Assembly (NCBI GenBank): GCA_029834535.1
Contig: JAQMWT010000061.1
Coordinates: 62,501-96,403 of the forward strand
Length of the DNA stretch: 33,903 bases
Reading direction: 5' to 3'
Source of the DNA: Chrysophaeum taylorii
Lineage: Eukaryota; Sar; Pelagophyceae; Pelagomonadales; Pelagomonadaceae
In this document: positions 21,701 to 30,600 of the stretch, one piece after another
Position numbering within the stretch: the stretch's first letter is position 1
Layout of the letters: the number at the start of each line of letters is the position of its first letter
Position numbers and translations under genes: made by a program
The notes under the pieces: model-generated
The model's database searches: none
What the model saw: the letters and a program-made list of their open reading frames with translations, nothing else
What the model was told of the DNA's origin: nothing

Positions 21701-22250
21701 GGAGCGTAAGCGCTCATGACGAAGAGGCCGAGGTCTCGATCGTCATCGTCCTGGACATCGAGTCGCAGCGCAATAACTCGCGCAGATGCGCGGATAACGG
21801 TGCTGCCGCTCGCGTGCCACGCCTGTTGCGCCGCAGGGGACAGCACCACGGCCACACCCTGGCTGCCGCGGGAAGACTGCTCGGAGACTGCCAAACCGGA
21901 ACAAACAGCGACGTAGCCGTGTCGCTCGAGCGACTCGTTGCCGGTGAGCCACGTCTCCTGCAACGTGGCCGCGAAGATGTCCCGCCGCCGTAAAGATGCG
22001 AACAACTCTTCCTTCTTCTCGTCGCGTCGCAGACCGCGAACGTTTTGGTCCACGAATAATCGACCCGTCCGTCGCGTTCTACCCAACCGAGCGAACCCCA
22101 TCCCAGCGCTGACTTTCCGGGTGCTAACCGGCCAGCCCGGGAGGCGGGCAGGCACCGTCTCACTCCGGGACGGCCGGGGCCGCCGCAGGGAGCAAGCGTA
22201 TTAGGCGCCGTCCTCCATCGCAACCATAAGGTTAACGATCGCAAGGGGGG
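18789..22250 (-). mobile_element. Full-length non-LTR retrotransposon (LINE)
   Basis: A GC-rich 3.46-kb insertion bounded by 13-bp duplications. The 3' end ends in a TTAG tandem tail, not poly(A) (AGTTAGTTAGTTA on the minus strand). The 3' UTR holds a perfect 7-bp stem, GGCCGGC at 18834-18840 with GCCGGCC at 18845-18851, next to a smaller CTCCC/GGGAG hairpin; such hairpins are plausible reverse transcriptase recognition sites. The 5' UTR is about 95 bases. The single ORF is uninterrupted, so this is the youngest insertion in its nest and may have been recently active. Confidence 0.93.
18871..22155 (-). CDS. LINE endonuclease/reverse transcriptase polyprotein
   Basis: A 1094-residue intact ORF. 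Residues about 35-290 form an apurinic-type endonuclease, with LQETWLTG, SAYAPVG, VLGMDGNAALG, LDHMISRR and SDHRAL in order. Residues about 540-860 are the reverse transcriptase, with GESGLRAEVWKALA, ILPKKGDLSLPGNYRGI, FIDFVKAFDRVPRELLWEVL, GVKQGDVLGPVLF and the catalytic SAYADDVAFLF. The C-terminal part has QLRWAGHVARMPFSRPP, common at the end of several non-LTR lineages. No RNase H, CCHC knuckle or separate ORF1 is seen. The first ATG at 22155 gives an Arg-rich leader; the Met 18 residues further in is also possible. It should nick target DNA and reverse-transcribe its own RNA in place. Clade is not assigned. Confidence 0.93.
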   Translation of the reverse strand: MPARLPGWPVSTRKVSAGMGFARLGRTRRTGRLFVDQNVRGLRRDEKKEELFASLRRRDIFAATLQETWLTGNESLERHGYVAVCSGLAVSEQSSRGSQGVAVVLSPAAQQAWHASGSTVIRASARVIALRLDVQDDDDRDLGLFVMSAYAPVGTAPDEKWDAFFDDIDLALQARRPDDILVLGMDGNAALGVRSKYVVDGPCGPYGAPYVNNAGRRLHTFLATRRLASVGTFFRKRAHASWLHPRSWKTYQLDHMISRRRDVHRFADVGLTSSLVDSDHRALKCILRVKVRLARPPGTRPSLARLDYAPLRSESTRFGFRRRWCSKVLDIFGLGRGSHDNATDDAPTDATDEVPDADQGSPSSPYSRLARAAASASDALLPKTRRLRPGWFEDAAEELQPLIERRNSLHAFVLSLGARRRLRSASTILDDLRAIKSRLAKAVARAKERWITRLCAGLNAGSESLGGTSKYWNTVGRLRRGLTKTTLARQVQMTKADGSRCSSPQENADVFKAHFKQLYSRQARYDPTVINDVDQLPIRPELGEPPMQEEIKRAVGQLNCTAPGESGLRAEVWKALATDARTLPLLERVVLEFWESEVQPAESDVGLLGILPKKGDLSLPGNYRGIMMLEVAQKIVSNIVRARLNVICEALDHESQCGFRPECGRSDATFSLKLALKKRREHGQDLWVLFIDFVKAFDRVPRELLWEVLLKFGVPPKLVEVIKGLHRIQVHFSVSGVVASVDSIIGVKQGDVLGPVLFVLFMAALTTSFRRRHGRAPCVYRTRKDFQMTNRGWSARGDEFPFDESAYADDVAFLFWDRHIAASETPRLIEHCDAWGMEVHCGNRHTKAASKTEMLFVARPAHLYGDPKSFDDTNLSDIELGRDRFIPVVDQFKYLGSVLSRDCRDDSDVDARIKKASQAFGALRDCIFASKSVSARAKRLVYVSLVLAILLHGAESWCLTEVLFRRLRCFHAQCARVMCRVTRKHTWFHHISTEILLRRLGLECIDVYVTRRQLRWAGHVARMPFSRPPRKMLSSWVRSKRPPGAPQVTYGRSLAKALRKCDIPFNSWHDLAQDRAQWRSAIHALSSLASTPTV

Positions 22251-22263
22251 ACAACGAGTAAGC
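22251..22263. repeat. LINE target-site duplication, 5' side
   Basis: Exact copy of ACAACGAGTAAGC at 18776-18788. Confidence 0.95.
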
Positions 22264-22485
22264 GTTGTTTAAAGAGTCGTGGGATTGATGAATAGTATCC
22301 ATCAATAATACTTTAGGCGGCTAGGTAGTTATAAACTATATTCCACCCTCATGGAACGCGTAATTTACGTCCCATGGCTCAAAACCATCTTGGAGTCAAT
22401 GCATTCGCAGCTGCCTTACATACGCCAGCATTTCCCACCTCCCGTATGACGCAAGGTTACCACACGTTTGCTTCACACAGTAACT
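22264..22485 (-). pseudogene. Continuation of the interrupted gag
   Basis: Beyond the LINE, minus-strand translation continues the gag alignment: PKVLLMDTIHQSHDSLNN is clear, and weaker matches (FEPW, EG, RMH-stop where the other copy has Trp) continue toward 22485. Stops near 22330 and 22400 show decay. The outer end abuts the methyltransferase reading of the plus strand somewhere between about 22390 and 22486. Confidence 0.5.
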
Positions 22486-24165
22486 ACGTCTCCTAGCTCA
22501 CGAACACCTACTGTAACTCTACTTTGCTCTGGGATGTCCACGCCCGCCTTCTTGGCTTGCGCTTATAATGACTTGCAAATCAACATCAACGTCAAGATTC
22601 TTGTTGAGAGCGACGACAATCTCACGCACATGCTACGAAGACGTTTTGGTAATTCCATCGAAGTTTTCCCATCCCTACCCAAGTTTCTCACATATCTCCA
22701 TCGAGCATCGGACGTCGAACGTGCAAGATATTACACCGATATAGTGGAACTGACATCACCATGCACAAATCGCAACATAATCAATGGGAGATCCATTTCC
22801 ACCTTCGAGCGTGATATGGACGATTCCTTGTTTCCAAGTGCTCTAAGTGTACTCGAGCTTTTAAAGCCGCTTGTTCTTTTCATGGAAATGACACCACCAC
22901 GCTCCGTGTCGTATGAAGACCATATACGAGTTGCTAATCTCATCTTCTCAACGATGCACTATACGGTGGATATATGTGACCGATTTCCATGCTGTCTGTG
23001 CGGAGATTATCAAGCCAGAGAAAGATGGATCCTCGTTGCGCGCAAATATAACACCGGCCATCTTGATCTGCTTTTCTGGCCTAACAAACGAGTCACTTCC
23101 TTTCTGGACATTGCGGACCACGCTAGTTCCATCAGTCGCAAGTTAATAGTCGACGAACCTTGGACGCAGGTCTCTTCCGACATACCATTCGTGTCCACAC
23201 CTAAAACCTACAACATCTTTAGTCGTACAGGATCCGTGCGCTTAACTGTGACTGAGCTTGAAACCTTAACCATGCTGTTTCTTCGTCTGCACTCTAACAA
23301 AACAGTCGAACATCCAAGTCAAGATGAAATGGAGGGCATTTCTAACTTTCGCCTGGGATTCTTGACTAATTCAATAAAACCACTTGCTTGTATGAGATCT
23401 CCTATTGAACTCACAGCTGTTGTGCTCCTCTCTAATATTATGGGACGTTTATTCCCTCAGTCCATCACATTGCCTGTGTCCTGTCGTATTACAACTATCG
23501 AATCTAACCAACCATCTCACAGGTTATTCTTAAATAAATCCTCTACTTCCACCATCATTTACATCACCGGTGGAAGACACACAGGCGGAGACATAACAGT
23601 TTATAACTCCTCTTCTAAATACCAGGCACATATAAATGCTTGTGGCGAAACCTATACCTTCCTAACACATGATGCCTGAATCGATAAGACTGTTTCTCTC
23701 GAACCTGTTACTGGTTTTCTTTGGCTTTGCCAAGCATACCATCATAATAATCAAAATCAAGACACGCGTCGTTTAGTGCAAGCACTGGTCACCTATACTT
23801 CTCCTGTATTTCACGATTCTTTTGTCTTCTACCCTCAGGAAAATCGTCTCGAATTTATCCATAAAGTGTTTGCTTTAAGTGACATGCATCTGTCCCAAAG
23901 CAGATATCTGGGCTTTATTACATCAAGCGATAGGAAAATGGGTGCCAAAGTTCATTCTATATACACTCCTACTCCTACCATTCGTGGATTTGCTAATATG
24001 CTCGTGTACGATCCACGACTCGATCGCATCCGACACTACTCAACTCGCGAATTGGCACGCGCCAATAACTTTACAGCGCACCAAATCAATTTTTTTCTGT
24101 CTTTGTCCCCGGACCTATGTTGTGATATAATCGCGAATGCTATTCCAGCTGAACATATCATGTAA
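22468..24165 (+). pseudogene. C5-cytosine DNA methyltransferase carried by the Copia element
   Basis: Transfers a methyl group from S-adenosylmethionine to cytosine C5 in DNA. Counting from 22468, the motifs are: I at 18-30 (LLCSGMSTPAFL); an acidic pair in VESDD (47-50); IV with the catalytic Pro-Cys at 98-99 (ELTSPC); a DDSLF segment then motif VI, with the catalytic Glu at 140 (LVLFMEM, in place of the usual ENV); VIII at 179-192 (GDYQARERWILVAR, the QxRxR signature). A target-recognition region follows. Near the end come PTPTIRG, motif IX (STRELARANNF, about 24040) and motif X (IIANAIPAEHI, about 24127). An in-frame TGA at 23677 splits an otherwise open frame of about 566 codons. The N-terminus is truncated: no ATG precedes motif I, and the frame opens at 22450. 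It lies in the same orientation as the integrase downstream with no element border between. It is not fused to pol in this copy. Confidence 0.88.
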
Positions 24166-24359
24166 TTTATAAACATTTGTTTCAGCTTGTGATCGCATCC
24201 GACACTACTCAACTCGCGAATTGGCACGCGCCAATAACTTTACAGCGCACCAAATCAATTTTCTTCTGTCTTTGTCCCCGGACCTATGTTGTGATATAAT
24301 CGCGAATGCTATTCCAGCTGAACATATCATGTAATTTATAAACATTTGTTTCAGCTTGT
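24022..24359 (+). repeat. 169-bp tandem duplication of the methyltransferase 3' end
   Basis: Unit 24022-24190 is repeated at 24191-24359 with essentially one difference (a T run versus TTTTCTT). Each unit carries motifs IX and X, the stop codon and about 25 bases downstream. The first unit completes the methyltransferase frame; the second is an extra copy after the stop. Near identity means a recent event, or a second genuine C-terminus retained. Confidence 0.97.
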
Positions 24360-24760
24360 CTATGACTTGCGTAAATTGACGCTATCACCATCGTTTGACC
24401 CTGATCATGCCTCTCTAACCAAAAACTATAGGTCAACTTTCTTCACAAATATATTCCCAACAGATACATCCCTATGTATATTAATATATATTATTACACC
24501 AGAGTTCCATTACAATGTTCTACATCTCAAATTAAAAACTTTCATGTTGTGATAATCCTGCCTCTAACCACGAACTTCCATCTTTTCATCTCGATTCAGT
24601 AGCTCATGTCCTCCAATCTAACACCCCATCCGCAGATATATCATCTCTTTCTAAAGAAAGACAAATTCCTCTTATAACGCCAAGACATCTCCATGAGAAG
24701 CATGCGCCCTTCGATAAGAAAGTTCATGCCAGGGGCACCCTCGCATTTCGAGATGCGCAA
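24360..24760 (+). other. Spacer between methyltransferase and integrase
   Basis: No retropepsin motif is seen where Copia elements normally place protease. From about 24552 an open frame begins (DNPASNHELPSFHLDSVAH) and runs into the integrase zinc-binding region, so this may be a decayed polyprotein linker. Confidence 0.45.
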
Positions 24761-27700
24761 CAACGAGCTACCAATTTTCACAACATCCACCATTCTAGTG
24801 ATTCTCAAGCTAAAAAAGCTGTTCAGGTTATGCCAGCCCTGGACACCACCCATCTGACGTACCCTACCGCAAGTTCTGTGTGGATTGTACGATTCATAAA
24901 AAACGCTTTCCTCATCCACATCACCTTACCAAGCAACCATCATTCGAAAAATTTTTCAACCTGGTGAAGCCTGGGCATGTGACGGTGGTTACGTATCTGT
25001 GCTCTCGGAATGGGGATCCTTTCGACATATCATTGTTTTCAAGTGTCTCATTTCTAAATTTATGTTAGTGTACTTTTGTCGTAGCACTAACTCCAGCGAA
25101 TTTTGTAACGCCCTTGAGTTTGTCCGCACCTTTTGCTCTACTTATGTTCATGTACAACTCAAACAAATCTATTGTGATTCCTTTAAACCCTATTTATCTC
25201 AGCATGCTACAACCCCCTTTCGTGTGGAACATGGTATTAACATGTCCGCGTTCCCCCCCTTACTTACATGTCTTTAATCATGAAGTAGAAGCCGCTGTTG
25301 GTTACATAGCCACTGCCGCGTCTACACGACTCCGGCATATGCTTAATGTATCCTATAAAGGTCACCCCCTAACAGATCCGGCACCACACTACCCGTGGGC
25401 TGTTATACATGCCATCCAATCATATAATCTCCTCCCTAACGTTTCCCTCGAACGTATTTACAATAAAGTCCTAAGCCCCCAACAAGTTTTGTTAGACCAA
25501 TGTAATGTTCCCCAACAGGACTACCTCAAACCGTTTGGTTCTGTTTGTTATCTGCATTTAGAACCTAACGAATTTCACAAATATGAACCCCGATGTCGTC
25601 CCTACATCTACTTATGTGGTGCTAACGTTATAAACCCTTTAATAACACCCCATGTTAATTATTTAGCCGATGTTGTCCTTAATCCCGAGAATGGTCAAGT
25701 CCGTGTTTCCTCTAAACTGACTTTCCCTCATCTTATTTCTAAATCTTCTCCCGATTATGAACAGCATCCACCTCCCGCACCTTCAACCGACATTCCCTTC
25801 TCTGTTCACAGCACCCCCCATGATGCGGCGCAGAGGGGGAATGCTATGCCTACCGACGCTGACCATGCGAGGGGGACCTCTTCTTCTCATTTCCATGCTC
25901 CCTCTCCCGCTCCCGCATGTGCCCCAGCTGCTTCTGCACCCGCCGCTTCCGTCACCACACCTACATCTGACGTGTCTTCCAACACTTTGCCACTTTTACC
26001 ATCTTATCGGTCTCTCTATTCCCAGGATGTCCTACGTCACACCCGTGGTCCTCATCACCCTCAGCCTCGTCGCGAAACCAATCTCACGGATGTTCTTACT
26101 CGTATTGCCTCGCCTACTGTTGCCGCTTATAAACACGCCGGTGGTGCGCTTGCCGACTTCAAGTATGACCTCTCCAAGCAGTACATAACCTTCTGCGACC
26201 CCACCCTCCACTCCCTTCATCTTGCTCATGGCATCCACTGGACGGCTATACCACCAGAGGGGGAATTTACACCATCCCTTCATCACCATGTGCACCACGC
26301 GATCTCACAGTCCTCTTCAGTTATGTGTCATAGGAGCCATAGCCACCCATCGCCTGATGCTCCTCATGTTCACTTCTGCGACGACACCAACCTTGCAGAC
26401 TTTCACCTCCCTCAAGCGCTCGTTCATTTAATTTCTGAGCATGCTCACGCCTTTCGAGTTCCGCCCGCTCAATATGTTTATGCTTTGTTCACGCCCCACT
26501 CCATATTGGATCATAATGACGCTTCTTATGGTGCCTCCGAGCCTCATATCTCCGCCATCGAAGACTATATCACCGTGCAATCGCATTACATTGAGGCCCA
26601 CCTTGGTGATGCTCCTCTACTAGTTGTTCAACTCGTCGAAGATTCCGATCACACTCATCTGCACGATAATGTCGCTTCTTACGCAATTACTCATCTGACG
26701 ACGACTCATGACCCCAGCACGGTTGGTTCGGACGAGTACAAGATTCAAGCCAAAGATATCAAAATTGATGAATATGAGTTGAGCTGCCTCAAAGGTCTCT
26801 CAGCCGCTGATCGCAAAGCTTATGTTGCTGCCATCTCCAAGGAGATTTTTGATATTGTTAAGTTTGGCTGCTTTAAACTAGCGCTGCCAATGGTCAACTC
26901 AAAGCCTATTGACACCCGCCTCGCCCTACGTATAAAAACCAACGCTGCTGGTCAGTACATTAAACATAAAGCACGCCTGGTCCTACGAGGATTCTTAGCC
27001 TCTCTGGGCACCGATTTTGTCAACACATTCAGCCCTATGGCACAGCTTACTGGCATCCGTTGTGTTCTGGCGCTAGCAGCTCATCTGCGACTTCCAGTCT
27101 ACCATGTCGACGTCCCTAACGCTTTGTTCAATCTCCCATCGATTCTCATGTCTATGTCAAACTGCCACAAGGCATTTACCTTCTTGATCCCGAAGACACT
27201 AAATACCAAGGCCGTCGTCTCCCAAAGCTACTTAAATCTCTCTATGGATTACGTCAGAGCCCTGCCCTTTGGAATCAAACCATAAACGGCTTCTTTGATT
27301 CATTAGGCTATACACGATTTCGAACAGACACCTGCATTTACGCTAAAGTCCAAGCTGACGCCACATTTCTAATTTGCACGCTCTCAGTATACGACGTCGT
27401 CATTACTTGTACTTCGGAAACTCTACGTCGTGAATTCCAGCAAGCCCTGAAAAAGGCATACTCAGTCGACACCTTCGAGGAAGTCCATACTCTCTTAGGC
27501 ATGCGCATAGCGCGTACAACTGCTGGTTCTATATCACTGGACTGTCAGGCTAAACTTGATGCATTGTTCGAAGAGTACCCCATTTTAATGCAGTTACGTC
27601 CCACTTCCACACCGATGTCACCATCAGCCACGTATAAAACTGGAAAGCCATCTTCTGATATGGACAAGTTCATCCTTCACACCTTCTCTACTCTATTCGG

Positions 27701-28572
27701 CAAGCTCACGTTTGTCCAAATGGCCGGTCGCCCCGATCTATCTCAAAGTCTTAGTCGTTGTTCTCGAGGAATGCATAATCCAGCATTTCTACATGTTCAA
27801 GTACTAACAGGAACGCTCCGCTACTTGCGCAAGCACGAAAATCGTAATCTTCGCCTCTGGTACTACTCTGGTTCTTCCGCTCTAATGGACCATCTTCGAC
27901 TTCTTATCGGTAATCGTACTGACATGGCCACCATGTTGGATTACACTAAAGAAAAAGTAAATTCAGGTAATTTTGATCCACTGGTCGCGTTCGTAGATGC
28001 CGATAATGCACCCTCTTATGAACAAGACCGCAAATCTACAACCGGCTACACTATCTTTTTGTTTGGTTCTCTCATCACTTGGAAGTCTAAGTTGCAGCCT
28101 ATTACAGCTACTTCTACGCATGAGAGTGAACTTATCGCCCTTAATATGTGTGCCGATGATGTGGTCTGGTTACGCAAATTGTTAACAGAAATGGCATTCG
28201 CTATAAATCCTCACTTCTATGTCCGCCAACCTTCAGGGAAAGACTTGCTACTAGATTATGTCAATTTATGATGCTCATGACAACCCCCTCCCATCGGACA
28301 TGTCGTTCATACGTAACAGTCCTATACTGGGAGACTCTGCCTCTGCTATTCATCTTTCCAACAATCCCGACAGTGCGACTAAGGCCGAAGCTATCAGCGC
28401 ACGCTGGTTCCGTATTCGCGACTACGTACAGTTAAAACGTATACGTCTACATCGTGTTTCCGGTACCCAAAATATCGCCGATGGATTTACTAAACCCTTT
28501 GGAGCTCCGCTCTTCAGTCGATTTCGCACGTTACTCGGCTTACAACAACCCATAGCTCAACCGGATGGTTAA
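24761..28572 (+). pseudogene. Copia pol: integrase, reverse transcriptase, RNase H (frameshifted)
   Basis: The domain order integrase before reverse transcriptase defines Ty1/copia. The zinc-binding part shows FHNIHH and, in another frame, FCVDCTIHKKR. The integrase catalytic residues are Asp 24981 (AWACDGGYV), Asp 25176 (IYCDSF) and Glu 25288 (FNHEVEAAVG). PFGSVCYLHLEPNEFHKYEP then closes the core in the way typical of Copia. A long Pro/Ser/His-rich linker precedes the reverse transcriptase (KHKARLVLRGF, FSPMAQLTGIR, YHVDVPNALF, KSLYGLRQSP). RNase H has VDADN, RKSTTGY, STHESELIAL, then in a new frame LGDSASAI and IADGFTKP. Frameshifts lie near 24900-24970, at a seven-C run (25253-25259), near 27140 and near 28257. 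The YVDD box is reduced to YD, so this copy is inactive. Confidence 0.92.
27381..27410 (+). other. Reverse transcriptase YVDD box with six-base deletion
   Basis: The frame reads L-S-V-Y-D-V-V-I-T where Copia enzymes have L-x-V-Y-V-D-D-x-x-x-T. The flanking residues are well preserved, so an in-frame loss of two codons, including one catalytic aspartate, is the simplest explanation. Confidence 0.75.
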
Positions 28573-28686
28573 TCCTTACCCTTCATTATGTCCGAAATGA
28601 CTTTAAACTAACCCTGCTATGCAAGGAATACTGACTCGCTAAAATGTGAAATGCAATGAAAGATGTGAGTGGATATTCTTTTCACG

Positions 28687-30600
28687 ATGAATCCCACTAA
28701 AAACAAAGATGCTGCGAGCCGGCGCCATTCTACCCTGAACCGTGGTCGTGGTGGTGCACTGTCACTATCCCCACCTTTTAATGCTCTAACTCCAAGCGCT
28801 GCACCGACTAGTTCCCCTAATCGGGAACATCAAACCTATTTGTCGGTGGCTCAAGGACATCAATCTACGCTCGTTGCGCCTAAGGCACCCAAGGCAACTG
28901 TCCAACAACCGTATAAATCGCAACCATCAAAGTCTGAGTATTTCCTGTTTAAACATTGCAAATTTTACGCACTTGCGATGATGTCAGGGAACACATCCGC
29001 CCTTGGTGCATCCCCGCCAAACTTCCTCCTCCCTCAGCATAAGAATCCTCAGTGTTGGCTTAAGTCTGTGCAGCAGCTGCTTACCGAAGCACAACAGACA
29101 GACTTTGTGGACGATATCCAATATCTTAGTTCACTGCTGTGCGTCAAAGCAAAGCGCATTCGGAATGCCCCCGCTATATCTCCTAATGAAGGCATTCGCT
29201 TTCACCGCTTTCCACCCATTAAAGGGGTTGTCAAAGTGCATGTGGCGTGTACAAAGTGCTACAACAAAACTGAGATGCCGGGCACACCCCTCGTGCTCAT
29301 CATCTGTACTGAAGATGAGCTTGAAACTGACAGGATTCGCCAAATTATTGAGGATCATCTCGCTTCTGAGCAACATGCATCGCATTGCTTCGATGTACCG
29401 CGCCCTTTCTTTTTGTTGATTTGTGTGATGTGTAATTTGTCGAATCATGGGGTAGCGTTAATTCGCAATAATCAGCAGCCCTGCCAACTCTCCTGTTATA
29501 ATGATCCAGCTGCCCACATACGCGCTATAGTCCTCCGCCTTGGAAAGTCCATTGCTATTAACAAGCTCCTCAAAGAGGCAATCATGTAGACTGCAACATC
29601 CCATAACGTTTATGCTTCTAAAATTCTCGTCAACCCTGACGCTAACACCATGCTCTTACTGCAGCTGCCCTTCATTTCGAGTGTAAATCTTGGGATTCTT
29701 GTAGCAGCTTGGTCTTTGTTACAATCTGTGGAAGATAACACCTGCGTAGTTACCAATCCTGAGGAGTCACTTAACGTGCTCATCGAACGCTTTGTTAACG
29801 ATGTGTCTCATCAACTTGACGCAACTTCTTCCGAGACGGTACCGCCAATGCTACACTACTTTCACCAACTTCCACCTAATCAACAACTAGCATTTAAAAA
29901 CGTGTTAATTCAAGTTGGCTACCCATCCCATATCATTGACACTTTCACTAATAATACCCCTTCTGAAGATGTGTCATCAGCGCCAATCGATAATCCACCC
30001 GCTGAGCCCACGCCAGATAAAGCTAACGACAATATGGCTGAATCCCTACACCAATTAAAAGAAGAGATTCGGTCTTTATCTCTACGTCTCACTAACACCG
30101 AACAGCAATTGATGGCACGAGAACATCAACTATCGCTTGCTCTAACGTCTCTCACACAGATGCAAGAAACCTACGAGACCGTTAATACTCAAGTGACCGA
30201 GAACATTAAACATGTCTCTTTGTTAGATAACAATTTGTCAAGTCATCAAATGCATCAGAACACCATAATACCGACCTCTGCTGTATTTGTCCATATCATT
30301 TCTCGGTCGCTTATCTCGTCTATTGGACAGCTCCCTCCAGATACGTATAATGAGGCACAGCGAGTTCAAATCGACGCAGCAGCTCATCACCTCCACACAG
30401 CTATGTCTGATGCACATGATCGTGTTATCCCTGCATTGGATCTACACGCTCTTACACCAGATGCTGCTATGTCTTTCCTTTCGTCTGTCATGTCACCCTT
30501 GGTCACCTTGAGTGAGGCAATGACTACACAACTACACACAACACCAACACTGCTAACGACCTATCCTCTTATGATCATAATTCGTCTTCTCCAGAGTTAA
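28687..30600 (+). pseudogene. Extra ORF downstream of RNase H, coiled-coil protein
   Basis: The first ATG at 28687 (MNPTKNKDAASRRHS) opens a frame that stops at TAG 29587-29589 and continues in the same frame to 30600, about 638 codons in all. A second ORF could instead start at ATG 29650. The N-terminal 90 residues are basic, Ser/Pro-rich and probably disordered. The middle has several Cys and His residues (VACTKCYNK) without a clear finger. Residues near 30030-30250 form an obvious coiled coil (LHQLKEEIRSLSLRL and following heptads). No signal peptide or membrane anchor is clear, so it does not look like an envelope protein. It lies about 115 bases after pol in the same orientation, and its 3' part is duplicated in the palindrome. 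The family is unknown. Confidence 0.65.

Noticed and set aside
19186..21993. Several long plus-strand frames opposite the LINE
   Set aside because: They are shadows of the GC-rich LINE coding sequence; the minus-strand frame carries all conserved motifs.
23230..23300. VRLTVTELETL as methyltransferase motif IX
   Set aside because: It looks like motif IX, but a better IX-X pair (STRELAR, then IIANAIP) lies further on in the same frame, preceded by the expected PTPTI segment.
25114..25260. First 49 codons of the plus-strand pol frame that begins at 25114
   Set aside because: The integrase homology here is in the other frame (24960-25250); this part is a shadow upstream of a frameshift in a C run.
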